DNA of 64,000 nucleotides from Methylobacterium pseudosasicola (GCF_900114535.1 NZ_FOTK01000020.1:52691-116690); one strand, 5' to 3'; positions 51,753 through 61,675 are shown, counted from the stretch's first letter. The notes: generated by a model not told the origin, from the letters alone. Numbers and translations: made by a program.

Positions 51753-52954
51753 AGGCCGCGCGCCCGGGCGGCGGCATCGATGAAGCCGCGGGCGGCGGAG
51801 AACATCGCCGGCTCATCGAGCAGGAAGGCGTCGTGGCCCTTGTCGGTCTCGACCTCGACGAAGGCCACCGGCGCCGCGGCGGCGTTCAGCGCGTGCACGA
51901 TCACCCGCGATTCAGAGGTCGGGAACAGCCAGTCGGAGGTGAACGAGATCACGCAGAACCGGGTCTTGATCCCCTGGAACGCCTTGGCCAGCACGCCGTC
52001 ATGGTCCTCGGCGAGGTCGAAATAATCCATCGCCCGGGTGAGGTAGAGATAGGCGTTGGCGTCGAACCGCTCGACGAAGCTCAGGCCCTGGTGGCGCAGG
52101 TAGCTCTCGATCTGGAAATCGGCGTTGAACGAGAAGGTCGGCGCCGAGCCGCCCTGGAACCGCCGGCCGAACTTCCGGTGCAAAGCCGGCTCGGACAGGT
52201 AGGTGATGTGCGCGCCCATCCGGGCGACGCCGAGCCCCTTGGAGGGCCGCGTGCCCTCCTCGAGGTAGCGCCCGTCGGCCCAGGCCGGGTCGGCCATGAT
52301 CGCCTGCCGGCCGACCTCGTGGAACGCGATGTTCTGGGCCGAGTGACGGGGTCCGGTGGCGATCGGCATCGCGGCAAAAACCCGCCCGGGATAGAGCGCC
52401 GCCCATTGCAGCACCTGCATCCCGCCCATCGAGCCGCCGATGCACAGGAACAGGTCGCGCACGCCGAGCCGCTCCAGCAGCATCGCCTGCGCTCGGACCA
52501 TGTCGCGGATCGTCACCAGCGGGAAGTTCAGCCCGTAGGGCCGGCCGGTGGCGGGATCGATCGAGGCCGGGCCGGTGGAGCCCATGCAGGAGCCGATCAC
52601 GTTCGAGCAGACGACGAAGTAGCGGTCGGTGTCCACCGGCTTGCCGGGGCCGACCAGGGTCTCCCACCAGCCGGGCTTGCCGGTGAGCGGGTGCGTGTGG
52701 GCGAAATACTGGTCGCCGGTGAGGGCGTGGCAGATCAGCACCGCGTTCGTACCCGCGGCGTTGAGGGTGCCGGCGGTCTGGTAGGCGATCTGGAAGGGCG
52801 CGAGTTCGACGCCGGCATCGGTCCGCAGCGGCGCATCGGCACCGAAGCGCATGACCAGGCTCTTGGGGTCGAGCGCCTGCGAGGGCTCCGACAGGCGCCC
52901 GGCGGCCTCGTCGATCGGGTCCGGCCGCAGCGCGGTCTCCGGTTGGGTATCCAT
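51749..52954 (-). CDS. metX: Homoserine O-acetyltransferase
   Basis: Activates homoserine for methionine synthesis (acetyl-CoA as donor in MetX; succinyl-CoA in some alphaproteobacterial homologues). The 401-residue alpha/beta hydrolase-type enzyme has the nucleophile Ser in GGSMGGMQVLQWAALYP, CNVIGSCMGSTGPAS, and the Asp and His triad members in SFTSDWLFPTSESR and DKGHDAFLLD. ATG 52954 is preferred over the upstream open frame. I found no SAM-II-like riboswitch in its leader. First gene of the metX-metW operon. Confidence 0.95.
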   Translation of the reverse strand: MDTQPETALRPDPIDEAAGRLSEPSQALDPKSLVMRFGADAPLRTDAGVELAPFQIAYQTAGTLNAAGTNAVLICHALTGDQYFAHTHPLTGKPGWWETLVGPGKPVDTDRYFVVCSNVIGSCMGSTGPASIDPATGRPYGLNFPLVTIRDMVRAQAMLLERLGVRDLFLCIGGSMGGMQVLQWAALYPGRVFAAMPIATGPRHSAQNIAFHEVGRQAIMADPAWADGRYLEEGTRPSKGLGVARMGAHITYLSEPALHRKFGRRFQGGSAPTFSFNADFQIESYLRHQGLSFVERFDANAYLYLTRAMDYFDLAEDHDGVLAKAFQGIKTRFCVISFTSDWLFPTSESRVIVHALNAAAAPVAFVEVETDKGHDAFLLDEPAMFSAARGFIDAAARARGL

Positions 52955-53156
52955 GCGGGACTTGACGACCGTGTGTCGGCGATCCCGGTCCGCGGCAGGG
53001 AAGCGCGGGATCGCATGACGCGCCGCACTCGCCCGACGCGGCCAGCGAGACCGGGAGGTAATGCTCCGGGGGGCGAGCGTCAACGCACGGACCGGTGCAA
53101 GAATGCCCAGGCCACCAGGCTTGGTCCGGCCTCGGGCGGACGCTCGGGGGATCGGC

Positions 53157-53363
53157 TTACGCCGGGTCGCTCTGCACGGGCGCCGCGGCAGGGTTCGTCC
53201 CGGTCGGCCCAAGAATGTCGCCCGCCGCCGTCACCACGGCTTCCACCGCGGAACCGGTCAGTTCCAGGCCGGTCTGGGCGGGCACGGCCTGCAGCACGCC
53301 TTCGAAAGCGGCGTGCGCGGCCCAGGCCGCACCTTCCAGGATGACACCAAAGATGAAGTCCAT
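53157..53363 (-). CDS. Small hypothetical protein (68 aa)
   Basis: ATG 53363 with ACGAGGAC upstream. Weakly hydrophobic N-terminal helix (MDFIFGVILEGAAWAAHAAFEGVLQAVP), then Ala/Thr/Gly-rich. It may associate with membranes. Function unknown. Confidence 0.5.
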   Translation of the reverse strand: MDFIFGVILEGAAWAAHAAFEGVLQAVPAQTGLELTGSAVEAVVTAAGDILGPTGTNPAAAPVQSDPA

Positions 53364-53459
53364 GATCCGTCCTCGTTTCTCGATGACGGGACCTAGACCG
53401 GCCGGCCACGCTTCGCGGTGCGCCGAGGCACGTCCCCGGGGTTGGGGCGCGAGCCCGGC

Positions 53460-53639
53460 TCAGGCGAGCGGGGCCGCCATCAGCGCCAGCCCGAGGGCCG
53501 GGAGCCCCAGCGCCAGGGCGGCGCGGGCGTCGAGCCGGTCGGCACCGACGCCGCCCCGCCAACTCCGGCTGGCGACGTTCTCGACGCAAAGACCGGACAG
53601 GACGAGCGCGCAGCCGACGATCGCCTGGATCGAAACCAT
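53460..53639 (-). CDS. Small membrane protein (59 aa)
   Basis: Read by eye on the minus strand from ATG 53639. MVSIQAIVGCALVLSGLCVE is followed by a polar loop with NVASRSWRGGVGADRLDAR, then AALALGLPALGLALMAAPLA. Two hydrophobic segments. GTGAGG lies about six bases upstream of the start. It is 59 residues long. No family recognised. Confidence 0.5.
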   Translation of the reverse strand: MVSIQAIVGCALVLSGLCVENVASRSWRGGVGADRLDARAALALGLPALGLALMAAPLA

Positions 53640-53768
53640 GGGAACCTCACCGAGCCGGCCGCACTACGGAATGCAGCCCAGGATCACGGCTGGGGAAGTG
53701 CGCAGGGGGCCCGCCGGTTCCTCCGGAGGTTCATCCTGAACGCGGGGTGTGGCTTGCGGGGCAAATCG

Positions 53769-53936
53769 TCAGCGGATCGCGACCGCGCAGGCGAAGAACA
53801 CCATGGCGGCCCCGACTGCGGTGATGCAGCCGTTGGTCCACGCGGAGGCGTCCGCCCGGCGCATTCGACAATCGGCGGCCACCGACGTGAGGATCCCGAT
53901 CAAGAACAGGCTGCAGGGGATCAGGTCACCGGGCAT
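53769..53936 (-). CDS. Small membrane protein (55 aa)
   Basis: ATG 53936. Two hydrophobic segments (about residues 5-20 and 36-53) separated by a polar loop CRMRRADASAWTNG. Three cysteines. The open frame extends upstream to 53999 without supporting features. Possibly related in layout to the other small membrane gene at 53460. Function unknown. Confidence 0.45.
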   Translation of the reverse strand: MPGDLIPCSLFLIGILTSVAADCRMRRADASAWTNGCITAVGAAMVFFACAVAIR

Positions 53937-54078
53937 ATCGATCCGTCCAGGGGAACGCGGGGCGCGACGCGCCCGACGCGGCCCCTTCTCCGGGATCAAC
54001 AGGCCGAAACGTGGCGAGTGCCCCGCGGCATTTGCGCGTCGCCGCTTTGCCGCGGGGGAACCTCGCTCCGCCGGACCC

Positions 54079-54372
54079 TTAAAGCGTGGCCGCCCCCGGC
54101 GGCGTCTGGAAATCCTCCGGGCCCATGTCGAGGAGGTCGTTGGGGGTCGGGGTCTTGTCGTAGGCGGCGCTGGCCGCGGCCTCGATCGCCGCCTGGTTCT
54201 TGGCGAACAGGTCGAGGGGGGCGATGTCGGCGCCGCCGAAATGCTGGCGCAGGACCGGGATCGGCACGTCGATCCCGATCACCCGCTCGCCATTGGTCAT
54301 CGCGAACCGGATCAGGCTCTCGTCGGCGGGCAGGATATGGGCGCCGCCATCCAAGTAGCGTGTGAGGGGCAT
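54079..54372 (-). CDS. DUF1488-like small protein (97 aa)
   Basis: ATG 54372 with GAAAGGA upstream. LIRFAMTNGERVIGIDVPIPVLRQHFGGADIAPLDLFAKNQAAIEAAASAAYDKT follows the DUF1488 pattern (short strands, V-x-C/D-x-V/I-x-x-x-x-L, then F-x-x-N/H-R-x-x-I-x-x-A-A-x-x-x-Y). Soluble and acidic. Family role unknown. Confidence 0.65.
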   Translation of the reverse strand: MPLTRYLDGGAHILPADESLIRFAMTNGERVIGIDVPIPVLRQHFGGADIAPLDLFAKNQAAIEAAASAAYDKTPTPNDLLDMGPEDFQTPPGAATL

Positions 54373-55159
54373 GGGGTCGGTCCTTTCACAGTCCAGTCGC
54401 GGACCGGGGAGGTAGGGCGGAGCCGGGCTCACGTGTATCCGCCGCTCGGACGCGCCTGGGGGTAGAGGACGCCGTCCAAGGGCCGCAGGCTTCGAAATCG
54501 AACGCCCCGCAGCGCTGTCATTGCCCTGGTACTTAAACACGCCGCCCGGACGAACGACGCGCGGCCCCTCAGCGCAAACAATCCCACAGGATGCCGATTC
54601 CATTGCAAAGTATTTTTGTAGATTTTTGTGGTTCGAATTTTCTATTCTATGAACAGACTTTGTCGTGACGCAGTGTTTTTCTCAGAATAAGCTATTGCCC
54701 TAAGCCGCCGCATGCTTGGATTGCCTCGCTGCACGCGCACCGACCAGCTACGGACTACACAGGTTGGAAGACTCATTTCCCGACGATTGATACGCCATCC
54801 TTGATAACCCGCGCCGTCATTCCGGGGCGCCGTAGGCGAGCCCGGAATCCAGAACCGCTGTCGATGCAAGACCTTGGCACGTCGGCGGTTCTGGATCCCG
54901 GGCTCCGCTGCGCGGCCCCGGGATGACGGCGCGTGGCGACATCGGTCAAGCCTTCTCGAAGACGACTGAGTCTTTCGCGCCGGGGCGAGAGGAAAAAATT
55001 CCAACCCGTGTAACTCGCCGCCCTCCTGGGAGGGGAAATGTGTTGCAGCTCAAAGGTTTGCCACGAACCAAATCTGATTTGGGAATCCGTCAGCACTGAT
55101 CCTGAGGTCGAGGATGGGAGATCATCGGCCGATACGACTCAAAGATAGACCTACCAAAC
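54373..55159. other. Gene-free stretch: low-G+C patch and MITE-like repeat
   Basis: About 790 bp with no gene. Positions 54600-54700 are A+T-rich (GTATTTTTGTAGATTTTTG, GAATTTTCTATTC). The palindrome CGCCGTCATTCCGGGG...CCCCGGGATGACGGCG (54811-54932) follows, framed by an inverted pair ACACAGGTTGGAA (54757-54769) and TTCCAACCCGTGT (54999-55011). Confidence 0.6.
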
Positions 55160-55774
55160 ATGTTCGCCGCCGCACTCATCTACATCCTCGCCGTCATGAG
55201 CCCGGGGCCGAATTTTCTTCTGGTCACGCGCTTCGCCTCGTCCGGCTCCGTGCGGGCCGGATTGGGGGCGACGGCGGGGATCGTCCTGGTCGGACTGATC
55301 TTCTCCAGTTCGTCGGTGACCGGCCTCTCCGTGCTGATCCGGCAGATCCCGGCCTTCGACAAGGTCGCCGGCGCCGCGGCCGCCCTGTACTTGGTCGCCA
55401 TCGCGGCCCTGCTGGTCCGGGGCGCCCTCAAGCCGGCGAGCCCGGCAGCGGAAGGCGCGGAGCCGCGGCCGGAGGCGCGCTTCTGGCGGGCGTTCCGGAT
55501 CGGAGCGCTGACCAATGTCGGCAACGTGAAGACAATCGCGTTCATGGTGAGCATCTTCACCGGCTTCCTCGTGGTCGAGCGAAGCGGATCCGAGAAGGCC
55601 GCGATCGTCGCTTTGTGCAGCACGCTGGAGTTCGGATGGTATGCCGGCGTGGCCTTCATCTTCGGGCGCGGCGCGATCCGGACGTTCTATGCCCGGCACA
55701 ACCGCCTGATCGACCTCTTCATGGCCGTGTTCCTGGTGGGCTTTGCCGCCAAGACCGCCGCGGAGCTCCTGTGA
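55160..55774 (+). CDS. LysE/RhtB-family amino-acid exporter
   Basis: 204-residue membrane transporter with about six transmembrane helices, starting MFAAALIYILAVMSPGPNFLLVTR, the family's SPGPN motif. GALTNVGNVKTIAFMVSIFTG matches the mid-protein G-x-x-x-N-x-x-N-P/V-K region. This member lies next to hisC and tyrC, so export of aromatic or histidine-pathway amino acids is possible, though substrates of such paralogues are rarely known. ATG 55160. Confidence 0.9.
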   Translation: MFAAALIYILAVMSPGPNFLLVTRFASSGSVRAGLGATAGIVLVGLIFSSSSVTGLSVLIRQIPAFDKVAGAAAALYLVAIAALLVRGALKPASPAAEGAEPRPEARFWRAFRIGALTNVGNVKTIAFMVSIFTGFLVVERSGSEKAAIVALCSTLEFGWYAGVAFIFGRGAIRTFYARHNRLIDLFMAVFLVGFAAKTAAELL

Positions 55775-55873
55775 GCCGCGCAGGGCCGGCCCCGCCGGCT
55801 TCACCCAGGGAGGAAATGCTGTAGACGGACCCGGCAAACGAAAGTCCCGCCCGCGCATCTGAGTCGCAGAGCC

Positions 55874-56989
55874 ATGTCCGCTCCCACCCCCGTCCGCCCG
55901 GAACCGCGCCCTGGCGTCCTGGCGATCGACACCTACGTGCCTGGCAAGAGCGGGCGGCCCGGTGGCGGCAAGGTCCACAAGCTCTCGTCCAACGAGACGC
56001 CGCTCGGCCCGAGCCCGGCGGCTCTGGCGGCGCTCCACGAGGCGACCGCCAAGCTGGAGACCTACCCGGACGGGCGGGCGACGGTTCTGCGCACGGCCAT
56101 CGCCAAGCGCTACGGGCTCGATCCCGAGCGGATCGTCTGCGGCGCGGGGTCGGACGAGCTGCTGTCGCTGCTGGCCTACGCCTATGGCGGCCCGGGCACC
56201 GAGGGCATCTACTCGGAGCACGGATTCCTGGTCTACCGGATCGCGATCCTGGCCTCGGGCGCGACGCCCGTGGTGGCGCCCGAGCGCGACTACACCACCG
56301 ATGTCGACGCGATCCTGGCCCGGGTCACCGAGCGCACCCGGATCGTCTACGTCACCAATCCGAGCAATCCGACCGGCACCTACCTGCCGTTCGACGAGAT
56401 CCGCCGCCTGCACGCCGCCTTGCCGGCCAACGTGCTGCTGGTGATCGACGGCGCCTATGCCGAATACGTGCGGGCGAACGACTACTCGGCCGGGCTCGAA
56501 CTCGCGCTCGACTCCGAGAACGTCGTGATGACCCGGACCTTCTCGAAGATCTACGGGCTCGCCGCCGTGCGGATCGGCTGGATGCTGGCCCCGGCCCATG
56601 TGGCGGATTCGGTCAACCGCATCCGCGGGCCGTTCAACGTCTCGGGTCCGGCCATCGCGGCGGGCGCGGCCGCCATCGCCGACGAGGCGCACATGGCGGC
56701 GGCCGCCGCCCACAACGCCGAGTGGCTGCCGAAACTCACCGACGGCGCCCGGGCGCTCGGGCTGACCGTGACGCCGAGCGTCGCCAACTTCGTGCTGATC
56801 CACTTCCCCGACGAACCGGGCCGCTCGGCCGCGGATGCCGACGCCTTCCTCACCGAGCGCGGGCTGATCACCCGCCGGGTCGCCGCCTACGGCCTGCCCA
56901 ACGCCCTGCGGGTGACGGTGGCGAGCGCCGAGGCGAACACGGCCTTCCTGGCGGCGCTCGGCGACTTCGTGCGGGGGGCGCATGCCTGA
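55874..56989 (+). CDS. hisC: Histidinol-phosphate/aromatic aminotransferase
   Basis: PLP enzyme of histidine synthesis; many alphaproteobacterial HisC proteins also transaminate prephenate or phenylpyruvate. 371 residues with KLSSNETPLGPSPAA at residues 36-50, CGAGSDELLSLLAYAY, NPSNPTGTY, YAEYV, and the PLP lysine Lys225 in TRTFSKIYGLA. ATG 55874. The stop overlaps the start of tyrC by eight bases, which implies coupled translation and favours an aromatic role as well as histidine synthesis. Confidence 0.93.
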   Translation: MSAPTPVRPEPRPGVLAIDTYVPGKSGRPGGGKVHKLSSNETPLGPSPAALAALHEATAKLETYPDGRATVLRTAIAKRYGLDPERIVCGAGSDELLSLLAYAYGGPGTEGIYSEHGFLVYRIAILASGATPVVAPERDYTTDVDAILARVTERTRIVYVTNPSNPTGTYLPFDEIRRLHAALPANVLLVIDGAYAEYVRANDYSAGLELALDSENVVMTRTFSKIYGLAAVRIGWMLAPAHVADSVNRIRGPFNVSGPAIAAGAAAIADEAHMAAAAAHNAEWLPKLTDGARALGLTVTPSVANFVLIHFPDEPGRSAADADAFLTERGLITRRVAAYGLPNALRVTVASAEANTAFLAALGDFVRGAHA

Positions 56990-57917
56990 AGCCGCGACCC
57001 CGCCCCTCGGGCGCCTCACCATCGTCGGGCTGGGGCTGATCGGCTCCTCGATCGCCCGGGCCGCCCGCCGCTACAACCTCGCCCGGACGATCGTCGCCCT
57101 GGATCGGGACGCGGCCGTGCGCGCCCGGGTCGCCGAGCTCGGCATCGCCGACGTGGTCACCGGCGACCCGCGGGAGGGCGCCGCCGAGACCGACCTGGTG
57201 ATCCTGTGCGTGCCGGTCGGCGCCATCGGGGCGGCGGCGTCCGAGCTGGCGCCGCACCTGAAGCCCGGCGCGATCGTGTCGGATGTCGGCTCGGTCAAGG
57301 GCGCCGTGGTGGCGGCGATCCGGCCGCATCTCCCCGAGGGCGTTGCCCTGGTCCCCGGCCACCCGATCGCCGGCACCGAGTTCTCGGGGCCGGATGCGGG
57401 TTTCGCGACCCTGTTCCAGGGCCGCTGGTGCATCCTCACGCCCCCCGAGGGCACCGACCCGGCGGCGGTGGAGCGGGTGAGGGCCCTGTGGGCGGGCATG
57501 GGCGCCAATGTCGAGACCATGAGCGCCGAGCACCACGACCACGTGCTGGCGATCACCAGCCACCTGCCGCACCTGATCGCCTACAACATCGTCGGTACCG
57601 CCGCGGACCTCGAAGAGGCGACGCAATCCGAGGTGATCAAGTTCTCGGCGAGCGGTTTTCGCGATTTCACCCGCATCGCCGCCTCCGACCCGACCATGTG
57701 GCGGGACATCTTCCTCAACAACCGCGAGGCGGTGCTGGAGATGCTCGGCCGCTTCAACGAGGACCTCTCGGCGCTGGCCAAGGCGGTGCGCTGGGGCGAC
57801 GGCGACGCGCTGCACGCGATGTTCACCCGCACAAGGGCGATCCGGCGCAGCATCGTGGCCCAGGGCCAGGAGACCGCCGCCCCGGATTTCGGCCGGCCGC
57901 GGCCGCCGGAAGAGTAA
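56982..57917 (+). CDS. tyrC: Prephenate/arogenate dehydrogenase
   Basis: NAD(P)-dependent dehydrogenase on the tyrosine branch. 311 residues, N-terminal Rossmann fold LTIVGLGLIGSSIARAARR (about residues 12-30), then VSDVGSVKG, GHPIAGTEFSGPD and the substrate-binding His motif HHDHVLAITSHLPH, followed by ASGFRDFTRIAASDPTMWRDI, the family signature. Cyclohexadienyl specificity (prephenate, arogenate or both) cannot be read from sequence. It overlaps hisC and converges with msrA; the repeat at 57957 lies between. Confidence 0.93.
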   Translation: MPEAATPPLGRLTIVGLGLIGSSIARAARRYNLARTIVALDRDAAVRARVAELGIADVVTGDPREGAAETDLVILCVPVGAIGAAASELAPHLKPGAIVSDVGSVKGAVVAAIRPHLPEGVALVPGHPIAGTEFSGPDAGFATLFQGRWCILTPPEGTDPAAVERVRALWAGMGANVETMSAEHHDHVLAITSHLPHLIAYNIVGTAADLEEATQSEVIKFSASGFRDFTRIAASDPTMWRDIFLNNREAVLEMLGRFNEDLSALAKAVRWGDGDALHAMFTRTRAIRRSIVAQGQETAAPDFGRPRPPEE

Positions 57918-57956
57918 ACACGGGAGGTGACCCGACCGGCCGATCCAACCCAATCC

Positions 57957-58072
57957 CCCTCATCCTGAGGTGCCGGAGCGCAGCGGAGGCCTCGAAGGAG
58001 GCCTCCAGGGATCGCGCGGCGGGCTGGAGGCCTCCTTCGAGGCTCGCTCGCGCTCGCACCTCAGGATGAGGG
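57957..58072. repeat. Palindromic repeat, family C
   Basis: CCCTCATCCTGAGGTGC (57957) and GCACCTCAGGATGAGGG (58056) are the inverted ends; CCTCGAAGGAGGCCTCCA and TGGAGGCCTCCTTCGAGG are a perfect inner 18-bp inverted repeat. It separates the convergent tyrC and msrA. A half-element occurs at 31327. Confidence 0.85.
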
Positions 58073-58109
58073 CGCGGGTGGGATGGCCGTTCAGCTTGCG
58101 GCCCCCCGC

Positions 58110-58826
58110 TCACGCCGGCAGCCGGTTCACCAGCACCGGCTGCGGCGCCGTCCGCTCCGGAAAGAGCTGCTTCAGCGCCTCCAGCTTCGGCGCGTCGTTG
58201 ACGGCGATATAGGGATGGCCCGGGTGCTGAGCCATGAAGTCCTGGTGGTAGCCTTCCGCCGGGTAGAACGCCGCGCCCGGCTCGATCCGGGTGGCGATGG
58301 GCCGGGCATAGGCCTTGGTGGCCTCGAGCTGGGCGATGTAGGCCCGCGCGATCCGCGCCTGCTCGGCGTCCTGCGGGAACAGCGCCGAGCGGTATTGCCG
58401 CCCGGTATCGGGTCCCTGCCGGTCGATCTGAGTCGGGTCGAGGGCCACCGAGAAGAAGATCCGCAACAGCTCGTCGTACCGGATCACGGCCGGGTCGTAG
58501 GTGACCGCCACCGCCTCGGCATGGTCGGTGCGGCCGCCGCTGACGGTGTGGTAATCCGCGTCGGCGGCCGTGCCCCCGGCATAACCCGAGACCGCGCCGG
58601 TCACCCCGCGCACGTGCTGGAACACGCCCTGTACGCCCCAGAAGCAGCCGCCCGCGAACACCGCCACCTGGGCGCCCGGCGCCTCGCGCGCCTGGGTCGC
58701 GGCCTCGGGCAGGCGGCGCGGCGCCTCCTCGGCGAAAGCGGCTAGGCGCGGCAGCAGCAACGCCCCGGCGAGACCGAGCCCGAGAGCCGCCCCGAGGAGC
58801 GGGCGTATGGTATCGCGAAGAGCCAT
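58110..58826 (-). CDS. msrA: Peptide methionine-(S)-S-oxide reductase MsrA, exported
   Basis: Reduces methionine-S-sulfoxide. The 238-residue protein has an N-terminal signal sequence (residues about 8-32) that other cytoplasmic MsrA lack, so it is probably periplasmic or membrane-anchored. The catalytic Cys61 lies in GGCFWGV; GYAGGTAADADYHTVSGGRTDHAEAV and YHQDFMAQHPGHPYIAVNDAPKL supply the conserved Tyr, Glu and Asp. ATG 58826 follows AGGAGGAC. The cytosolic MsrB is elsewhere (10.7 kb). A periplasmic MsrA needs an electron donor there, and none is encoded nearby. Confidence 0.92.
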   Translation of the reverse strand: MALRDTIRPLLGAALGLGLAGALLLPRLAAFAEEAPRRLPEAATQAREAPGAQVAVFAGGCFWGVQGVFQHVRGVTGAVSGYAGGTAADADYHTVSGGRTDHAEAVAVTYDPAVIRYDELLRIFFSVALDPTQIDRQGPDTGRQYRSALFPQDAEQARIARAYIAQLEATKAYARPIATRIEPGAAFYPAEGYHQDFMAQHPGHPYIAVNDAPKLEALKQLFPERTAPQPVLVNRLPA

Positions 58827-58989
58827 GATTGTCCTCCTGGGCGATCCTCAAGACCTGACCGCGAGTTCGTCATCCGGGGCGCACGGGTTACAGGTCGTAA
58901 GTGACGGGGCTTGGGGCCGCATTGCGGCGGCGCCCGCATGGGTCTAGGCACCCGGCAACAGATCGACCCTCGCGCGCAGGATCCGTCCC

Positions 58990-60231
<1,242 letters not shown>

Positions 60232-60292
60232 GCGCTCGCCGCCGAAGTAGATACCGGTTCGGCGGCGATCGAGTGCGTCATATCAAAGACTT

Positions 60293-60331
60293 AGAGCCGT
60301 TCCCGATTGCAACGCGATCGGGAACGGCTCT
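60293..60331. terminator. Perfect 15-bp hairpin between trpB and vapC
   Basis: AGAGCCGTTCCCGAT (60293-60307) and ATCGGGAACGGCTCT (60317-60331) pair perfectly around TGCAACGCG. It sits between the convergent trpB and vapC genes. It resembles a short dispersed palindrome common in alphaproteobacteria and could act as a bidirectional terminator, although no T-run is present. Confidence 0.65.
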
Positions 60332-60376
60332 GAGCGCGGATCGGCGCGGATCTCGTCCCGCAGTCGAGGCCTCGCC

Positions 60377-60772
60377 TCACCCGGCCTCGATGTCGGTGAG
60401 CGGGAAGTCGTCGCCCTTGTAGAGCAGCGGAACCCGGTGCGCCCGGGCACAGGCGTAGGCGAAGCAGTCGCCGAAGTTGAGACCGGCGGGATGCCGGCCT
60501 TTGCCGAAGCGATCGTAGGCGTCGAGGGCGATTTCGGCAGCCTCCGGGGCGACGGCGAGGACCTCGATGCCGGCGAGGTCGAGATAGGCGCGCACCGCAT
60601 CGCGCGCCTCCGCAACCGATAGGTCGAGGCGGCGCGCCACGGCCACGACGGTTTCCCAAACGGCCAGGGGCGACGTCATCCGGCGGCGCGCCTGCTGCAG
60701 CCGGGCGACCAGCGCGCGCGCGTCGGCCTCGTCGGTCAGGATCGCCGTGAGGGCCGAAGCATCCACGAACAT
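60377..60772 (-). CDS. vapC: VapC-type PIN-domain toxin
   Basis: 131-residue PIN-domain endoribonuclease. Acidic catalytic residues lie in order: Asp4 in MFVDASAL, Glu40 in AVWETVVAVARR, Asp in NFGDCFAYACA and Asp in GDDFPLTDIE. The arrangement matches the Rv0624-like VapC group in rhizobial genomes. The stop codon and the short gap of 12 bp follow vapB on the same strand. Targets are likely tRNA or rRNA, unproven here. Confidence 0.92.
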   Translation of the reverse strand: MFVDASALTAILTDEADARALVARLQQARRRMTSPLAVWETVVAVARRLDLSVAEARDAVRAYLDLAGIEVLAVAPEAAEIALDAYDRFGKGRHPAGLNFGDCFAYACARAHRVPLLYKGDDFPLTDIEAG

Positions 60773-60784
60773 CGCAGATCCGCC

Positions 60785-61027
60785 TCAATCGCGCTCGTAG
60801 AGGCTATCGATGAACGCCTTGTCGGCAGGCTTCGGGTGCGGCCCGGCCCGCTCGTGAAGCGTTCGGACGAAGTCGACCGTTTGCTCAACCAGATCGACTT
60901 TGCCGGTCTGGCGGGCGATCTCGTTCTGAAGCGCTCGGCGCACCGCGTCGACCTTGGTCGTGCGCAGCAGCGTCATGAGATGGACGACAAGGTCATCGAC
61001 CTGCGGATCCTTGACGTAGAGCGGCAT
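60785..61027 (-). CDS. vapB: VapB-type antitoxin (Rv0623 family)
   Basis: 80-residue antitoxin. The N-terminal MPLYVKDPQVDDLVVHLMTLLRTTKVDAVRRALQNEI is the Rv0623-type ribbon-helix-helix-like DNA-binding region; the charged C-terminal tail (HPKPADKAFIDSLYERD) probably occupies the VapC active site. It precedes vapC by 12 bp. The palindrome at 61049 is a candidate operator. Confidence 0.9.
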   Translation of the reverse strand: MPLYVKDPQVDDLVVHLMTLLRTTKVDAVRRALQNEIARQTGKVDLVEQTVDFVRTLHERAGPHPKPADKAFIDSLYERD

Positions 61028-61048
61028 GTATATGCTCTCCGGATACTC

Positions 61049-61058
61049 AGGATATCCT
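61049..61058. promoter_or_regulatory. Candidate VapB operator palindrome
   Basis: AGGATATCCT, a perfect 10-bp palindrome 22 bp upstream of the vapB start, in a region flanked by GTATA and TATAC. VapBC complexes usually bind such palindromes to repress their own operon. This is inferred from position only. Confidence 0.45.
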
Positions 61059-61162
61059 TAGGCCCTATACGTGTGTGCCGCAAGGAGGGCGGGTCTCGGG
61101 TGAGCAGGATGTCGCCGACACGATCGGTGCGCGCAAGCGCCACGTCGCCGGAAGCGGGCGCC

Positions 61163-61675
61163 TCACCGCACTGTCACCTGATCCTTGATCTTCTCATAGA
61201 CCGCCCGGCTGAGGACGCGCTTCGAGAGGAGCTGGTCCACGGAGGTGTAGGGGCGCTTGGCGGTGATCGCCCGGCCGATGGCGCCGCCGCCCCGGAGCTT
61301 GTTGAGGTCGGCCACCGAGGCGGTGTTCAGGTCGAGGAGGGCGATGGCCCGGGGGCCGGCATTGTCCTCGGCCTGGTCGATCTCGGCCTGGCCCTGCTGG
61401 ACCGGTTCGGACGGGAAGGCGAGGGCGTCGGACGGCATCTGGGCGGGGCGCGAGGCGGCCGTCCCCGGGGGCTGCGGGGCGACGGGCTCCGGAGCCGGCG
61501 GGGGGGCCGGCGGCGCGATCGGCTCGGGCGGCGTGCTGGGTGCCTCGGCCACCGGGGCGGGATCCGGCGCGGGCGCGCGGCTCGGACTTGGCAGCAGGAA
61601 TTGCACCAGCGCCGCCAGGATCCCGGCCAGGATCAAGATGACGGAAATTCTCAGGATTGCAGGGCCACTCAGCAC
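61163..61675 (-). CDS. Helix-hairpin-helix protein with N-terminal membrane anchor
   Basis: 170-residue protein. Residues 8-28 are a transmembrane helix, then a Pro/Ala-rich linker of about 80 residues, then a ComEA-like HhH motif region: LLDLNTASVADLNKLRGGGAIGRAITAKRPYTSVDQLL. The pattern matches small HhH proteins of this order that bind DNA non-specifically at the outer face of the inner membrane. DNA uptake genes are not nearby. GTG 61675 start with weak ribosome binding site. Confidence 0.8.
   Translation of the reverse strand: MLSGPAILRISVILILAGILAALVQFLLPSPSRAPAPDPAPVAEAPSTPPEPIAPPAPPPAPEPVAPQPPGTAASRPAQMPSDALAFPSEPVQQGQAEIDQAEDNAGPRAIALLDLNTASVADLNKLRGGGAIGRAITAKRPYTSVDQLLSKRVLSRAVYEKIKDQVTVR

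Noticed and set aside
52955..53156. SAM riboswitch upstream of metX
   Set aside because: I could not draw the conserved core of SAM-II or related aptamers from the leader. A covariance-model search would be decisive.
53640..53768. Short plus-strand ORF starting near 53672
   Set aside because: Only about 20 residues, Gly/Ser-rich, no ribosome binding site.
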